Shown: positions 47,908-60,000 of the stretch, piece by piece
Layout of the letters: every line of letters starts with the position of its first letter
Numbering within the stretch: the stretch's first letter is position 1
NCBI GenBank assembly: GCA_019914995.1
Contig: CM034137.1
Span: forward strand, 3,596,001-3,660,000
DNA length: 64,000 bases
Origin: Acanthochlamys bracteata
Lineage: Eukaryota > Streptophyta > Magnoliopsida > Pandanales > Velloziaceae
Direction: 5' to 3'
Position numbers and translations under genes: made by a program
Notes under the pieces: model-generated
Databases searched by the model: none
Told to the model about the DNA's origin: nothing
Seen by the model: only the letters and a program-made list of their open reading frames with translations

Positions 47908-48135
47908 GGGGATGTTTGGGAATGTTTATTAAAAAAAACTTTTTTGAAAAAGAGCTTTTAGATATATTATTTATAAAATTTTTAAAATATAAAAATTATA
48001 CATATAATTATTTTATAATCTATATTTCATCTGTAATTTCCAAAATTTAAAAAAAATTCTAAAAAATTATGCATAATCTTTTTGGAGTTGAAAAGGAGCT
48101 TATTGGGATTGATAAGCAATCCCAAACAAGCAACC
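47908..48135. mobile_element. Second MITE family, PIF/Harbinger-like
   Basis: A 228-bp non-coding element starts GGGGATGTTTGGGAATG and ends CAATCCCAAACAAGCAACC. The termini are inverted and imperfect, sharing TGTTTGGGA. TAA flanks both ends (47905-47907 and 48136-48138). Confidence 0.7.
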
Positions 48136-48443
48136 TAAAATAAGATGCAACGATTTGCAACTTCAAACAATATTTTATGGACAACTACCACCTTTCATTA
48201 CCTAGATTCCAATACAACCTAAAGCTAAAAAACTTGCAACAAAAAATTCTAATAGATATACCCACAAAAAAAAAAAAATACCATATCCTAAATTTGCAAC
48301 ACATACAATTTGAACTGCTAAAAAATTTGTATCCCCCATCTTCAGCAAAAGAGGAAGAAGAGAGCTAGAATTCCTTCGCAAAACCTGAACCAAGAAGCAA
48401 ATGGAACTCAAAAACAGAAGAAAGGGATTTCAGAGTTATATAC

Positions 48444-49025
48444 TGTTGGAAATAGCGAGTATGTTCGGTTGTCGATAGACGCAGCGGAAATATAAACACA
48501 CTTAAGGATCTTGCTTAAGCAATACGAGAATTGAGACAACAGCAAGACAATCACAAAGACAAGAGATTTATGTAGGGAAAAACGAGAAAAATTTAACGGA
48601 AAGGCAAACTAGCCTTCAAGAAAATCACTAAACTAAATCAATTACAAACTCTTGTGTTACACTTTAAGTGGGAACTCTAACTAGAATGTTTTGTTTATAT
48701 CTCTCACACTTGATGTGAGAATGATCCTTTCTTTTTTTCTCATCGTGTTCTCTCTTCAAGCAAATGCCTCTCATTCATATATATAATGCCTCAAGGAGAC
48801 TCTTAAACTTCCAAACGGTTGTACTTTTATCTTCCCATTAATTGTCCAAGTCCTTTGGTCTTCCATCTTCCAAGAGATGCTTCAAAGTCCTTGACCGTTG
48901 GCTTTCCAACTTCTTGGGTGATGGTTCGTCTTCCTTGATCTTTGGCATTCTAATATGAATGCACATTTAACTTGTTGCATCTTAATGAACCACTGATTTA
49001 CATAGTGGCTTTACAATTTATAACA
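48444..49025 (-). repeat. Left LTR (3' LTR in element sense)
   Basis: About 582 bp. It starts TGTTGGAAATAGCGAG and ends TTATAACA on the + strand, with the expected TG..CA ends. Confidence 0.88.
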
Positions 49026-51663
49026 AATCTCTCACTTAAAGACACTTTGTAAATTACAACGAAGAATAACAGGAAACCGATACGTAAGTGTCAAAATTTG
49101 ATGACACTGAAAATAGGTACGATTGAGAGGAGCAGGGCTAGCACGCATGCTAGCTGATTTCCTTTATCTCATACCGTTGCATATCTTCCCCCGATTCCAT
49201 TGCTATCTTCAAGTGATTTTTTCTTTTGGCTTCCTTGTGACAACTGTCACATCCAATGCTGTTCCCCATTGTGGTTCCATACAGAGATCTATAAAATAAA
49301 AAATATGTCAAGGGTTACCGCCTCAGTTAAGGCATCCGCAGAGTTCCCTTTGGTAGGAATCTTGAGCATATCAATGCTCCCATTGAAAACAACCTCCTAT
49401 ACAAATCACCTGTATAGTCTATATCAATAAATCCTTTGACAATAAACCTAGATCTTCTATAACACAATGCAGCATTCAAGGTTCCTTTCACATACCGAAG
49501 GATCCTTTTCACCGCCTTTCAAGGCTCAATACCAGGACATGCCATGAATCTACTTACCACTCCTACTGCATGTGCAATATCAGGCCGAGTGCAAATTATG
49601 GCATACATTAGGCTTCCCACTGCTGATGCATATGGTACCCGAGACATCTCTATCCTCTCTTGCTCTTGGTTAGGGGATAACAAAGAGAATAGTTTGAGAC
49701 TAATAGAGAGTGGGGTAGACATCGGCTTACCACCATACATGTTGAACCGCTCCAACACTTTTCTCAGATAGCTAGCATGAGACAGTCGAATCTCTTTATT
49801 GTCTCTATCTCGCCATATCTGCATCCATAGGATTCTGTTTGTCGGTCCCAAGTTCTTAGTATCAAATTCACTAGCCATTTGAGCCTTCAATTGTTGGATA
49901 CGACCCATGCTTGGACCTGCCACAAGCATATCATCCACATACAGCAGCAAGATGACAAACTCACCTCACTCAAATCTCTTGATGTACACACAAGAGTCTG
50001 AGAGCAGCTTGTTGTATCCAAGGCTCCCGATACAAGAATCAAAGTGCTTACTCAAGCTCCCGATACTAACATCACAGTACTTGTTCAAGCTCATAAAGAG
50101 ATTTGGCCGACCGACAAACCAGATCCTTCCTGCCTTCACGGCAAAGTCTGGCTGGACCATATATTTCTCATCTTCAAGCTTCCCGTGCAAAAATATCGTT
50201 TTGACATTGAGCTGTTCAAGATGGAGAGCCGATGATGTACACAGCGCTAAGACCACACGAATAGTTATCAAACGTACAACTGGAGAGAAGATCTCATTAA
50301 AGTCGACCCTTTCTATCTGGGCGTCGCCATTCACCACCAGCAGAGCACAATACCGTCTTATTTGATCATTCCTATCTCGCTTGATCTTATAGATCAATTT
50401 ATTCCCAATAGCCTTACGACAGAGAGACCAGCTCCCATGTCCTATTTTTATGAAGTGACTCAAGCTCTTCCTGTTTTTCCATCCACCGAGACGCATCTGG
50501 ACTCTCCAGTGCTTTCTTGAGAGAAAATGACTCTCCTTTTTCTGTGAATAAGCAATATGCAGATTGAGATAGCTTCATAAAATAGTCCTCATACCTCTCA
50601 GGTGTGTTTCTCTTGCGAGTTGAATGCCTAAGGGATGTAGGCCTGGGAAATCCATCCTCTTCCATATGCTCATCAGTTGGTTCAGGCTCCATATTAGGAT
50701 TGTCTTTCCATCATTCTTTTCCAGTACCGATGTGGTCACTGCTGGGAGTGATGCCTCCTTCTTCCTTACATCATCGCTTTTAGTCACTCTTTGCAATTGG
50801 TTCTCCGCAAAGATGACATCTCTGCTGAAGATAACCGTATGGCCAGTGGGATCCCATAAGTAATACCCCAAACATCTTCAGCATATCATAAGCATCTTAC
50901 AAACTTAATCCTGTTACTGAATCAAGTTCCGCCCGGGTCTTAAAAAATTTGAATACCTTAAAGACATCCGACTTTCTTCGGATTAGAAACATACAAGTTC
51001 CAATCCGAGTGAAACAAGTCGAGTTTGTCTTTAAACTAAAAATGATCTCCAAATCTTTCACAGTGCTGCTTACCGGTGACACACTACGCTCATAACGACA
51101 ATTTTATCTCAGACAGTCCCGTTAGGAACTTCCGATCACTGAGGATCTTTAAATCACGTTCCGAGATGTGCCCAAATTTCAGGTGCCACACTCGCGTGAT
51201 ATCCCCAATATTATCCGATGCAACACAAACATCTACTACACCCGTGTCACCCCACGCACCTTATACAGATTTGAGTCGATCATTTTAACCTCCAGTTTTT
51301 CTAACCCGTCTTTGATGACCTCAATGATCTCGCCTCCACCGCGAGTCTTGCAGTCCAGGTCATCCAATTATCCTACAGACAATAAATTTTTCGTAAGACG
51401 AAAAATAGAACGTACCTTACTGATGATGCATCCCCTTCCATCATTTGCCATAAGCTTGGTGGAAATTGACTCTAGCAACTTCAAGACTTGGCATATGCAG
51501 CAACCATTGTCTCTCCCACTAGAGCCTCACCATCATCAATATGCCACACAAGTAAGGGACATTCGAGGGATCCGCACCTCCAACCTTATTTGCCATAGTC
51601 TTGCATTTCGTTTCAATCTCGTACTTGCTTGTCATTGCAACAAACTAATGGCTCTGATACCAC

Positions 51664-52236
51664 TGGTTGGAAATAGCGAGTGTGTTTGGTTGTCGAATAG
51701 ACGCAGCGAAAATATAAACACACTTAAGGATATTGCTTAAGCAATACGAGAATTAAGACAACCACAAAGACAAAAGATTTACGTAGAGAAAAACGAGGAA
51801 AAGCTCAACGGGAAGGCAAACTAGCCTTCAAGAAAATCACTAAACAAAGCAATTACAAACTCTTGTGTTACACTTTAAGTGGGAACTCTCACTAGAATGC
51901 TTTGTTTATATCTCTCACACTTGATGTGAGAATGATCCTTTCTTTTTTTCTCATCGTGTTCTCTCTTCAAGCAAATGCCTCTCATTCATATATAAAATGC
52001 CTCAAGAAGACTCTTGAACTTCCAAACGGTTGTCCTTTCATCTTCCCATTAATTGTTCAAGTCCTTTGGTCTTCCATCTTCCAAGAGATGCTTCAAAGTC
52101 CTTGACCGTTGGCTTTCCAACTTTTTGGGTGATGGTTCGTCTTCCTTGATCTTTGGCATTCCAATATGAATGCATATTTAACTTGTTGCATTCTAATGAA
52201 CCACTAATTTACATAATGGCTTTACAATTTCTAACA
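51664..52236 (-). repeat. Right LTR (5' LTR in element sense)
   Basis: About 573 bp. It starts near TGGTTGGAAATAGCGAG and ends TTTCTAACA on the + strand. It lies next to the primer-binding site at about 51652-51663. Confidence 0.88.
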
Positions 52237-52241
52237 TATAC

Positions 52242-54092
52242 TTCATATTCTGCATCCATAAAAGGAAACTAATAAAAGCAAATGATTAATTTGATCAAAT
52301 TCGTTTGAAGATCATACCAAATCAGCAGCAATCAATTGAATCAATCAAGCAAATTGTCAAGACGATAAAATTAATATCGATCCAAAAATCAACAGGTTCA
52401 AACCAGATAGCAAAAGAAAAGAAAAAATTCCCAAAAGCTTCTCTAGAAACTAGTTTAAGATCCATATCATTTAGAAATGTATAAACTGAACGTGTTGTCT
52501 TTCACAGCTAAGTTGAGAACCGCAAGTATCGCCGACTCAACACCACCACCAACTCGGCTTCCTCTGCTTGAACGAAACATAGAAACAAGCGGTTAGAGAA
52601 AAGCATCCGTCGAAGTCGCATTGATAAAATCGCCGATTTAAGGTTCCAGTCGATTTAGGTTTTCGACCCAACCGTTAACGAGCGATGTTTAACAATTTTG
52701 ACGGCAGTAGGATGAACGATAGGGAATGAAGGATGCCGGACAAAAAAAATGATAGGATCGGCCGAAATAGAGCGCCGGAGGACGAGGAGGAGCGAGAGCA
52801 AGAGTAAGGAGAAATGAGTAGAAAGAAAAGAAAAGATCCGGTTGAAAATATATATACTCGTAATTTTGCTAATTTACGATGGTCAAAGTAAATTTTCAAG
52901 AAAAAAGGCCGCTCTGCTTTTTTGGTAAAGCTCCGATTCAAAGCTTTTTTTTTTTACTAGAAAATTCTAATTCAAAACTTTTCTTTTTTTACTATAGAAA
53001 GCTGCTAAAAATTGTTTTACTATTTTATTTTTCTGCCAAACACTTGTGAATTATTAGAAAGTAAAATCGAATATGAATTATTATAAATAAAAAAAATGAG
53101 GTAGAAGTGATTTTTTATATACTTTTATATAGCAAAAAATGAAAGTAATTTAGTAGTGTGAGAAACTAATTTGTAAGGGTAAAAAAAGCACACCTAAGTC
53201 GGGTATGTGTCCAAAGTATACGACGTGGCTACACGTGAATTATAAGAATCCTGAAATATGACTTCACTAGTTTTAGTAAGAAATCGATCATCTCTAGCTT
53301 CAAGGATTTGATGCGATCATCTCTAGCTTCAAGTATTTGACGCTGCAATTGTTCAACTAATAAGCTCCTCGTAGTTCCATATTCGATGTTGAGCATTGTA
53401 TCAAGACAATGAGAAGGGTCCAATAATGATCCCATATCCTATCTAAGTATCCAGATGCCTGATATTGATAGAATTCTAAACAAGCAACATCATTGACATC
53501 TTTTTCTATGTCCATGTTACATAAGTGTAGTCCAACTATGGATTACAAAATCATCAAACTACATCAGGAAGAAACACATAATACCAGAATGCACTTTCTT
53601 CGAGCTTCATTTTTCATAATAGTGTTAGTTCCAATTGGAGGAACCAAACAGTCACCATCTATAATCAGCCTATGGATATACATTTACCTACAAATATAGG
53701 GCTGTTTGGCCCTGTTTATCATAAACAATTTTTCAATTTTTTTTCATTTCACGTTTTTTAATACATATTTTATAAATATTTAAAAATTTTATTTAAAAAT
53801 TTAAATAGTGTAGAAAAATTTTACGAAGTGAGATCTTTTTATTACATATTTTTATTATTTTTTTGAAAGTAAAAAAAATAAAACTCGTTTTTTAAAAAAG
53901 ACAAAAATATTCTCTATCTCAGAAAAGCTCCATTTCATAAGTACTACTAAACGCCCAAAACTACATATGATCTCTGAATCTTTATATCAAACTATATTGC
54001 TATTACATTCCCGCTGTAACTGGTCATCAGACTACATGGTTTTCATAATTTGTGAGGAGTAAATGACGTTAATTTGCAAGCTCAAGGTCCTT
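52242..54092. other. Intergenic DNA between the copia element and the AlaRS gene
   Basis: No gene is recognised. The stretch 52500-52830 is GC-richer and looks like a - strand gene leader, possibly of the broken receptor kinase. A 29-bp tandem duplication with CGATCATCTCTAGCTTCAAG lies at 53285-53342. A short - strand frame (53229-53435) containing VEQLQRQILEARDD is not recognised. Confidence 0.35.
53699..53956. mobile_element. Probable MITE, related termini
   Basis: It begins GGGCTGTTTGGCCCTGTTTA and ends TACTACTAAACGCCC, giving roughly inverted ends around an AT-rich interior. The target duplication is not clear. Confidence 0.4.
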
Positions 54093-57000
54093 TCAATTTG
54101 AGCAATCGGTAAAAGTAGTGACCAGTTCACTTTTAGCCTTCTCCAAAGCTTCTGACAACTTCTCAGGCTTCCTTCCACCTGCTTGTGCAAAATTAGGCCT
54201 TCCACCACCACCTCCACCGCACACTTTTGCTATACTGCCCACAGTTCCTGCCTGGAGTCCCATTTTAACAACTCCAGGGCTAAAAGCAGCAACCAGGTTC
54301 ACCTTCCCATCACCTGGCCTTGAGCCCAGAACTACAGCAGCGGGATCTTGCAATGAGGTCACAAGATACTCGGCAGCACTTTTTAGTGCGTCAGCATCCA
54401 TGTCATCCATGCTCTCAACCACAACACTTAAAAGCAATTAGTTTGTCAATAACACTGAACCAAACATACACGAACATAGGTTGGAAGTTTTGCTCAAGAG
54501 TACCTGGCATTAGCTGGTCCAATAAGGGAGGCTTTGCTTGCAATGACTGATGCCTTGAGAACAGCCATTCTATTGCTTAAAGCTGAGATTTCATTCCTAG
54601 CCACTCGTAGCTCTTCTAAAATGTTCTCCACACGACTCGCAACATCTTCAGATTTTACCTGAAATTTAAAGAAGAAAAGCAAATTAGACAATAGAGCTCA
54701 ATGAGAAATCCTCTATAAAGGTACTTCATTGACAGAAATATCTTGCCTCCAATGGGATGCACATATACAGAGACACCCACATGTATACTCATAGTAGCCA
54801 GATTGAAAACACTTCTTAAGCATCTAAAAAAGATTTATGACTGTTCAAACATTGTTGTAAGAATGAAAATTTTGAAAAAGTCATGCGGCAGATATGAGGT
54901 ATATGTAAATAAGAAATTTTGACTATCATTCAGTTAAAAAACATTCATCCACATATGCCTATATCTTCATCAAAATCCTAACTGCAATGTGCATTTGAGT
55001 GTTCAGCCTTATGTTAGCCTTCGTTGCCAATTGGCATAAGCACAAAATGAGACCAGACAAAGAAGTTGGTTCCTAACTGTTTAGGATGACAGCAGCCTGT
55101 CAGGCTACCGTAAAACCAATAATGGATTTGGTTAATTTGTCTAATCTTACATGTATACATGGAATACACAGGTGCTTTTACACATTTGCGCACACAACTG
55201 GTATCAATGGTATGCTTTACTAAGAGACTTTTGTGTCTTTATGTGAGATGGAGCTCTTGCTGTCAACTAATACTACACCTTGTTTCACATCATGAAGACT
55301 TAAAGAGGGATCTTCTTGCTTTCAAAAACTCTAACCAGAAGAAAGCAAACGTCTTGAAAGCATCACATACAAATTGCCATACTATTCTCTAGAGACGGGG
55401 CTGCTCAGATTGGTGAGGGTGTTAATTTCTCAAAGTATGATTGTGTAGCCTCTTTGGAGGATTAATGTAAAACATTTTTCATGACCTCATCTTTCACTTA
55501 ATGGCATAGGATATTAGTGAAGAATAGGGAAGGATGTCCAATTGTCTGTGTTTCGAGCATACTTTTAAATTTATACAAGATGGCATTTATTAACATGAAT
55601 ATTGCAAATGGTTGTTCTTCGAGAAAAGGCGTAGCCCATATTATATGAAAGATGAAACATTCCCAAAAGCAATCTTAAACATTTTATCACAGCTGCAAGG
55701 AGATTAGTGTGTATATAAGATAAATTTGAGAACTGCTTTCCGCCACTATTTGCAATATGCTTGAAAAAGTTTTGCTAAGGATATGTTGGTATGTTTGTGT
55801 TTTTTAAGCCTTTTTAAAGGTGGATGATCGTAGGAGTAAAACAGAAGAAAATAATCAGTAAGCTGCTTAAGAAAAGCTTAGCTTGAGGGAGGCTAACTAT
55901 TGAATGATCCTAGGCTATAGGCTCTTTTATTAAATAGCCACAGCTTAAGCTCTCTAGCTAACAGAGCTCCTGAGCCTACAGATAAGATAAATAAGTTAGT
56001 TACCTACATTCAAGTCAAGAAGAGAATTGTATGCTTTAAGAAGTTTTAACAGTTCATTAACAACCAATCAGATGCTATGGGCAAAGCTTCCTACAGAAGA
56101 AATCTGTGACAAGGATGCCCAGGTTTTAGAGGAATATCCATTCTAACAAATAGAAGAAAATGGAACAACAAAGTTTTAGACAGGCCACCTAAATTTAAAC
56201 TAAGCCTGGTAGTACTCAAAAATAATTTATACAATTTCCTCTAGGAGTTTGGGGTGAGATCTAAAGAGTAATAGACAGGAAACTCAGACAAAGGTTACTT
56301 TTCTTGTTTGTCTCTAGATTATTACTCTGATGATACATCCCTCTTGAAAACACACCCAACACTATTGACATGCACACTACTTGGCCTCTGCACATTTAAA
56401 AATCGCTAGGAAAGGTATGCGTAATACTGCCACATGTTTAATTCCGTCTTTGTGGAATTTCACAAATAGCTGGTCCCACTCCCGTATAAAAGGAGTGGGT
56501 TGAGATTAGGTCAGCAGCTAAGTAAAATCCTGTCAAATATTTTATGGTGGATGCCTTGCGGAAGGAATCCATGTAGCTGATCCTACTTAATCAGATAAGG
56601 CTTGGTTGTAAAATAAAAAGAAAAGGTTTTGCAAGAAGTGAGGCAACAAATAATCAAGTACTTAAAAAATGAAGAAAAAGGCACACAGGGGCATACTTTG
56701 AGCATAGCACACAACTGCCTCATTTGCTTATCTCGAGCATCAAAATATTCAATAAAAGCTTCACCAGCAACCGCTTCGATCCGCCTGACCCCTGACGCGA
56801 TGCCTTGCTCAGAAATTATCTTGAAGCCACGGATTTCGGAAGTGTTGCTCACATGTGTACCTCCACAAAGTTCCATTGATACGCCAGGCACTTCCACAAC
56901 TCTGACCTAAAAGAAGTTCACAAAGAGATGTAATCAAAATTTTAGGCTAGTTCATAAAGCCATTCCTACAGCTCTACAGAAGTAAATTCCATGAAGACAT

Positions 57001-60000
57001 CAAAATCCACAAAGACAAATCTGATGAAGGAGATGCATTGACGAAATAATAGAAGATGTAGCAGTATGTGAATCGTGAAATAAAATACAGAGAACAACTT
57101 ATTATAGCTAAAAGATACTTGCAGAAGATACACCTTTTACTAGTATTCTAACACTATGTGATTAATGTTTTACTTGAACAAATTAAAAAGATTCACCCCT
57201 TTGCCACCACATTATTCAAAAGTAGTACATGATAATACTTATGGAACGTTGATCATGTGACAGAGGGACTTTCAAATGTGAATCAACCATGAACTACGTC
57301 TATGATATTGGCAGTCAGCCACAGTGAGTTAGATAGAAGTAGTTGTAACAATAATCAATTTGCTATTTAGCTCAAATTCCTATCAAGGGCATGATGCACA
57401 CGGTAAATACATTCTGCCATGCCAATTACTTAGTTTTGCATAAAATACTGAGTTATCTCCTTAGGCCTGGACCAATTCATTCCTAGCAACAGGTTATCCT
57501 CTGTGGGAACGTGGAGGTTGGAAGCTAAACTTATGACAATAACTTGGGGAAATACTCAAGGTTTCAGAAGAGTTGTAATTTTCAGAGAAAAAGCTCTCAG
57601 TAGGATAGACTACAAGAATTGACCAGTTTATTTTAGCAATAGATTTATAGACAGTAGAAGGGAAAGGGAAACATTGCAGGTCCAGTAAATTTTTAATATT
57701 TTAATATAACTGTTGGATTATAGCATAAATAAGTAAACGATCTTTAGGGAATTTTGAAGAAGGAACTATAAGATAATCAATCTTAAAGTTGCCGTATTTG
57801 GACTTCACATTAAACTACATATGCATCTGACTTTATCACTCACAATAAAATTCCTGAAAGAATTCTTTTCCTGAAACAAGAAAAAGACCTATTTACATAA
57901 ATCATTATTCTATGTTCAGAATCCACTTCAGTTCTTTTAGATAATGAAATGTGGAAGTAGTACGCACGATCCTGTTTAGGTGAGATGTGTTTGAAGTACA
58001 CTTAATCTAAGAATGTTCAATTGCAGCCCAAAAACAAAGGGTTAGAACAAACAAAAAAGAAAGACAATCTCTACTTGCATCTTACAATATTTATTTACCA
58101 ACATGTTACTACCATCGTTCTTCTCTGTTGTGACTACCTAATGTTTTGATTGCTTTATAATGTAAAGTTGTTAACTATAATCTGACAGTAGAGAATATAA
58201 TAATCCTGCTAGCTGATCGTATCCATCATATGAGCACATTCCAAACCCTATCTCAAAACTTGTGTTAATAATAGATTGATGCAAGCAAGGCGTTGTATCC
58301 TTATTTGCATGTGTACTATATCATCGACTCTAGTAGATCGAAAAACAACTTGTAATGGGAACTTGCGTGATACTTCACTCAATAAGTCAATATGCTTCAG
58401 TACAGACGTATATTTGAAACTTCATACAGGTACACCGGTGTTGCAGAATTAAATTAAAACCATTTCACATAATACAACTTAAGTTTGACATCTTGCAGTT
58501 CATTATTTTTAGCATATTATGATGAGTATGAAATGAATGACAAACCTGCTCTCCATACTTTTCGCCGAACATTGCAATCGCACCAGCTTTCTTGGCATCA
58601 GACAAGGCCATAACCTTTGTTCGAAGATCTGTAGCATCACTGATCCATCGATTTATCAGTGTCTCAACATCTGTTATTTCATGTTCCAAGAGTGGATGAT
58701 GGAAGTTAAAATCGAACCGGAGACGGTCAAATGCCACCAAGGAACCAGCCTGTGATGTTTCCTGGCCGATGACAGTTTTAAGAGCAGCTTGAAGTAGATG
58801 AGTTGCAGTATGGTGAACCTGGAGGAAGGAGCATATAAGCATATGTCTGTAAGTTCAAGGAGAACTAGGGCAACTTTCGGAGTGCTTGAAGATAAATACC
58901 AGAATTAATCTACATGTACACCAAAATCTTGTTCCATCCACTAGTAGATATATCATAGGCTCCTAAATATCCCAAATAAAGTGTTCATGTAATAGTTTAA
59001 CATTTAAGTTTAGGCAACAATCTCTCGCAGTAAAAACACTGCAGCCAACAACATAGAAACAATTCCAGCAGTTGTTTATGCTGATTGCTAGAATCATGAT
59101 ACAATTTTACATTCTAACTTGTTGGGTTCCCAATTCATGGTACAACAAGAGAAATGTGATTAATAGGGACATAAGAAAGAAAGCAACAAATATACAGATT
59201 GTATGGACGGACACCTGGACGTTCCTTGCCAAAAAAAAAAAAAAAAAAAAAAAAAAGAAAAAAAGAGCACCTACACACAACTTTAGTCTATCAGGTAAAC
59301 TATCTGGCTTTTCATTTCTTTTTTGTATTTCAATAATGCAATAATATGCCATAGAAGATTGAGTAGATTTTCTATTCTAAATGGACACTTAGAAAAACTT
59401 CAAGAAAGCGGCAGATGATCATACTCAAGCTCTCTGTCTCAAGTTTGGATCAACTGCAGCACCGACTTCCGAGCCAACCTCAAGTGCTCCTTCCTTGATT
59501 GTGCCTTTGTGGACAAAGATGCTCCCAAGAGACTTTTGGACATCTTTGATTTCCATGATAGTTTTCTGTATACTATCTCGACTATCCAGGGTATACAAAA
59601 GACCAATATCACTGACTTGACCACCTGATTCAGCATAAAATGGAGTCCTGTTCAACATAACTTCTACATCAGTTCCTTCAGAAACTTCTGTAACAGGTTC
59701 ACCATTCACCAAAAGACCCTTCACAGTAGCATTTACAGATAATGTTTCGTATCCCAAAAAATCAGTATCTGCGATAGAGTCCAAATGCTCCAATTCATTC
59801 CGGACTGAAAGTTTGACAACATTGTGAGCAGCCTGAGATTGACGTCTTTGATTTTCCATTTCAATATCAAAGCCTTCTATATCAATGCTGACACCACGTT
59901 CCTCCGCAACTTCAGTTGTTATTTCAACTGGGAAACCATATGTGTCGTACAAAAGAAATGCATCCTTACCGGATAGACAAGGCCTGTCTCCACTATCAGA

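Larger units (their letters stand above)
48444..52236 (-). mobile_element. Ty1/copia LTR retroelement with both LTRs, broken
   Basis: Two similar LTRs bound the element, at 48444-49025 and about 51664-52236, and TATAC flanks both outer ends (48439-48443 and 52237-52241). The - strand is the sense strand. A primer-binding site of the TGGTATCAGAGC type lies just inside the right LTR (5' in element sense), and a purine tract lies beside the left one. Reverse transcriptase and RNase H parts (about 49330-50500) and remnants of a pre-integrase/protease region (about 50890-51420) are recognisable. The interior of about 2.6 kb is much shorter than in full copia elements, so gag and most of the integrase are missing or unrecognisable. 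The coding part is broken in several places. By eye the LTRs agree at more than nine in ten positions, so it is younger than the copia fossil at 34.7-39.3 kb. Confidence 0.9.

Noticed and set aside
53229-53435. 68-codon - strand frame with VEQLQRQILEARDD
   Set aside because: The helical look comes partly from a 29-bp tandem duplication; there is no family match or gene context.
54118-54441. 107-codon + strand frame with a proline run
   Set aside because: Antisense shadow of the glycine-rich C-Ala exon of AlaRS.
59230-59256. Poly(A) tail of a retroposed gene or SINE
   Set aside because: No element body, target duplication or gene copy is visible beside it; it is more simply a simple-sequence run.
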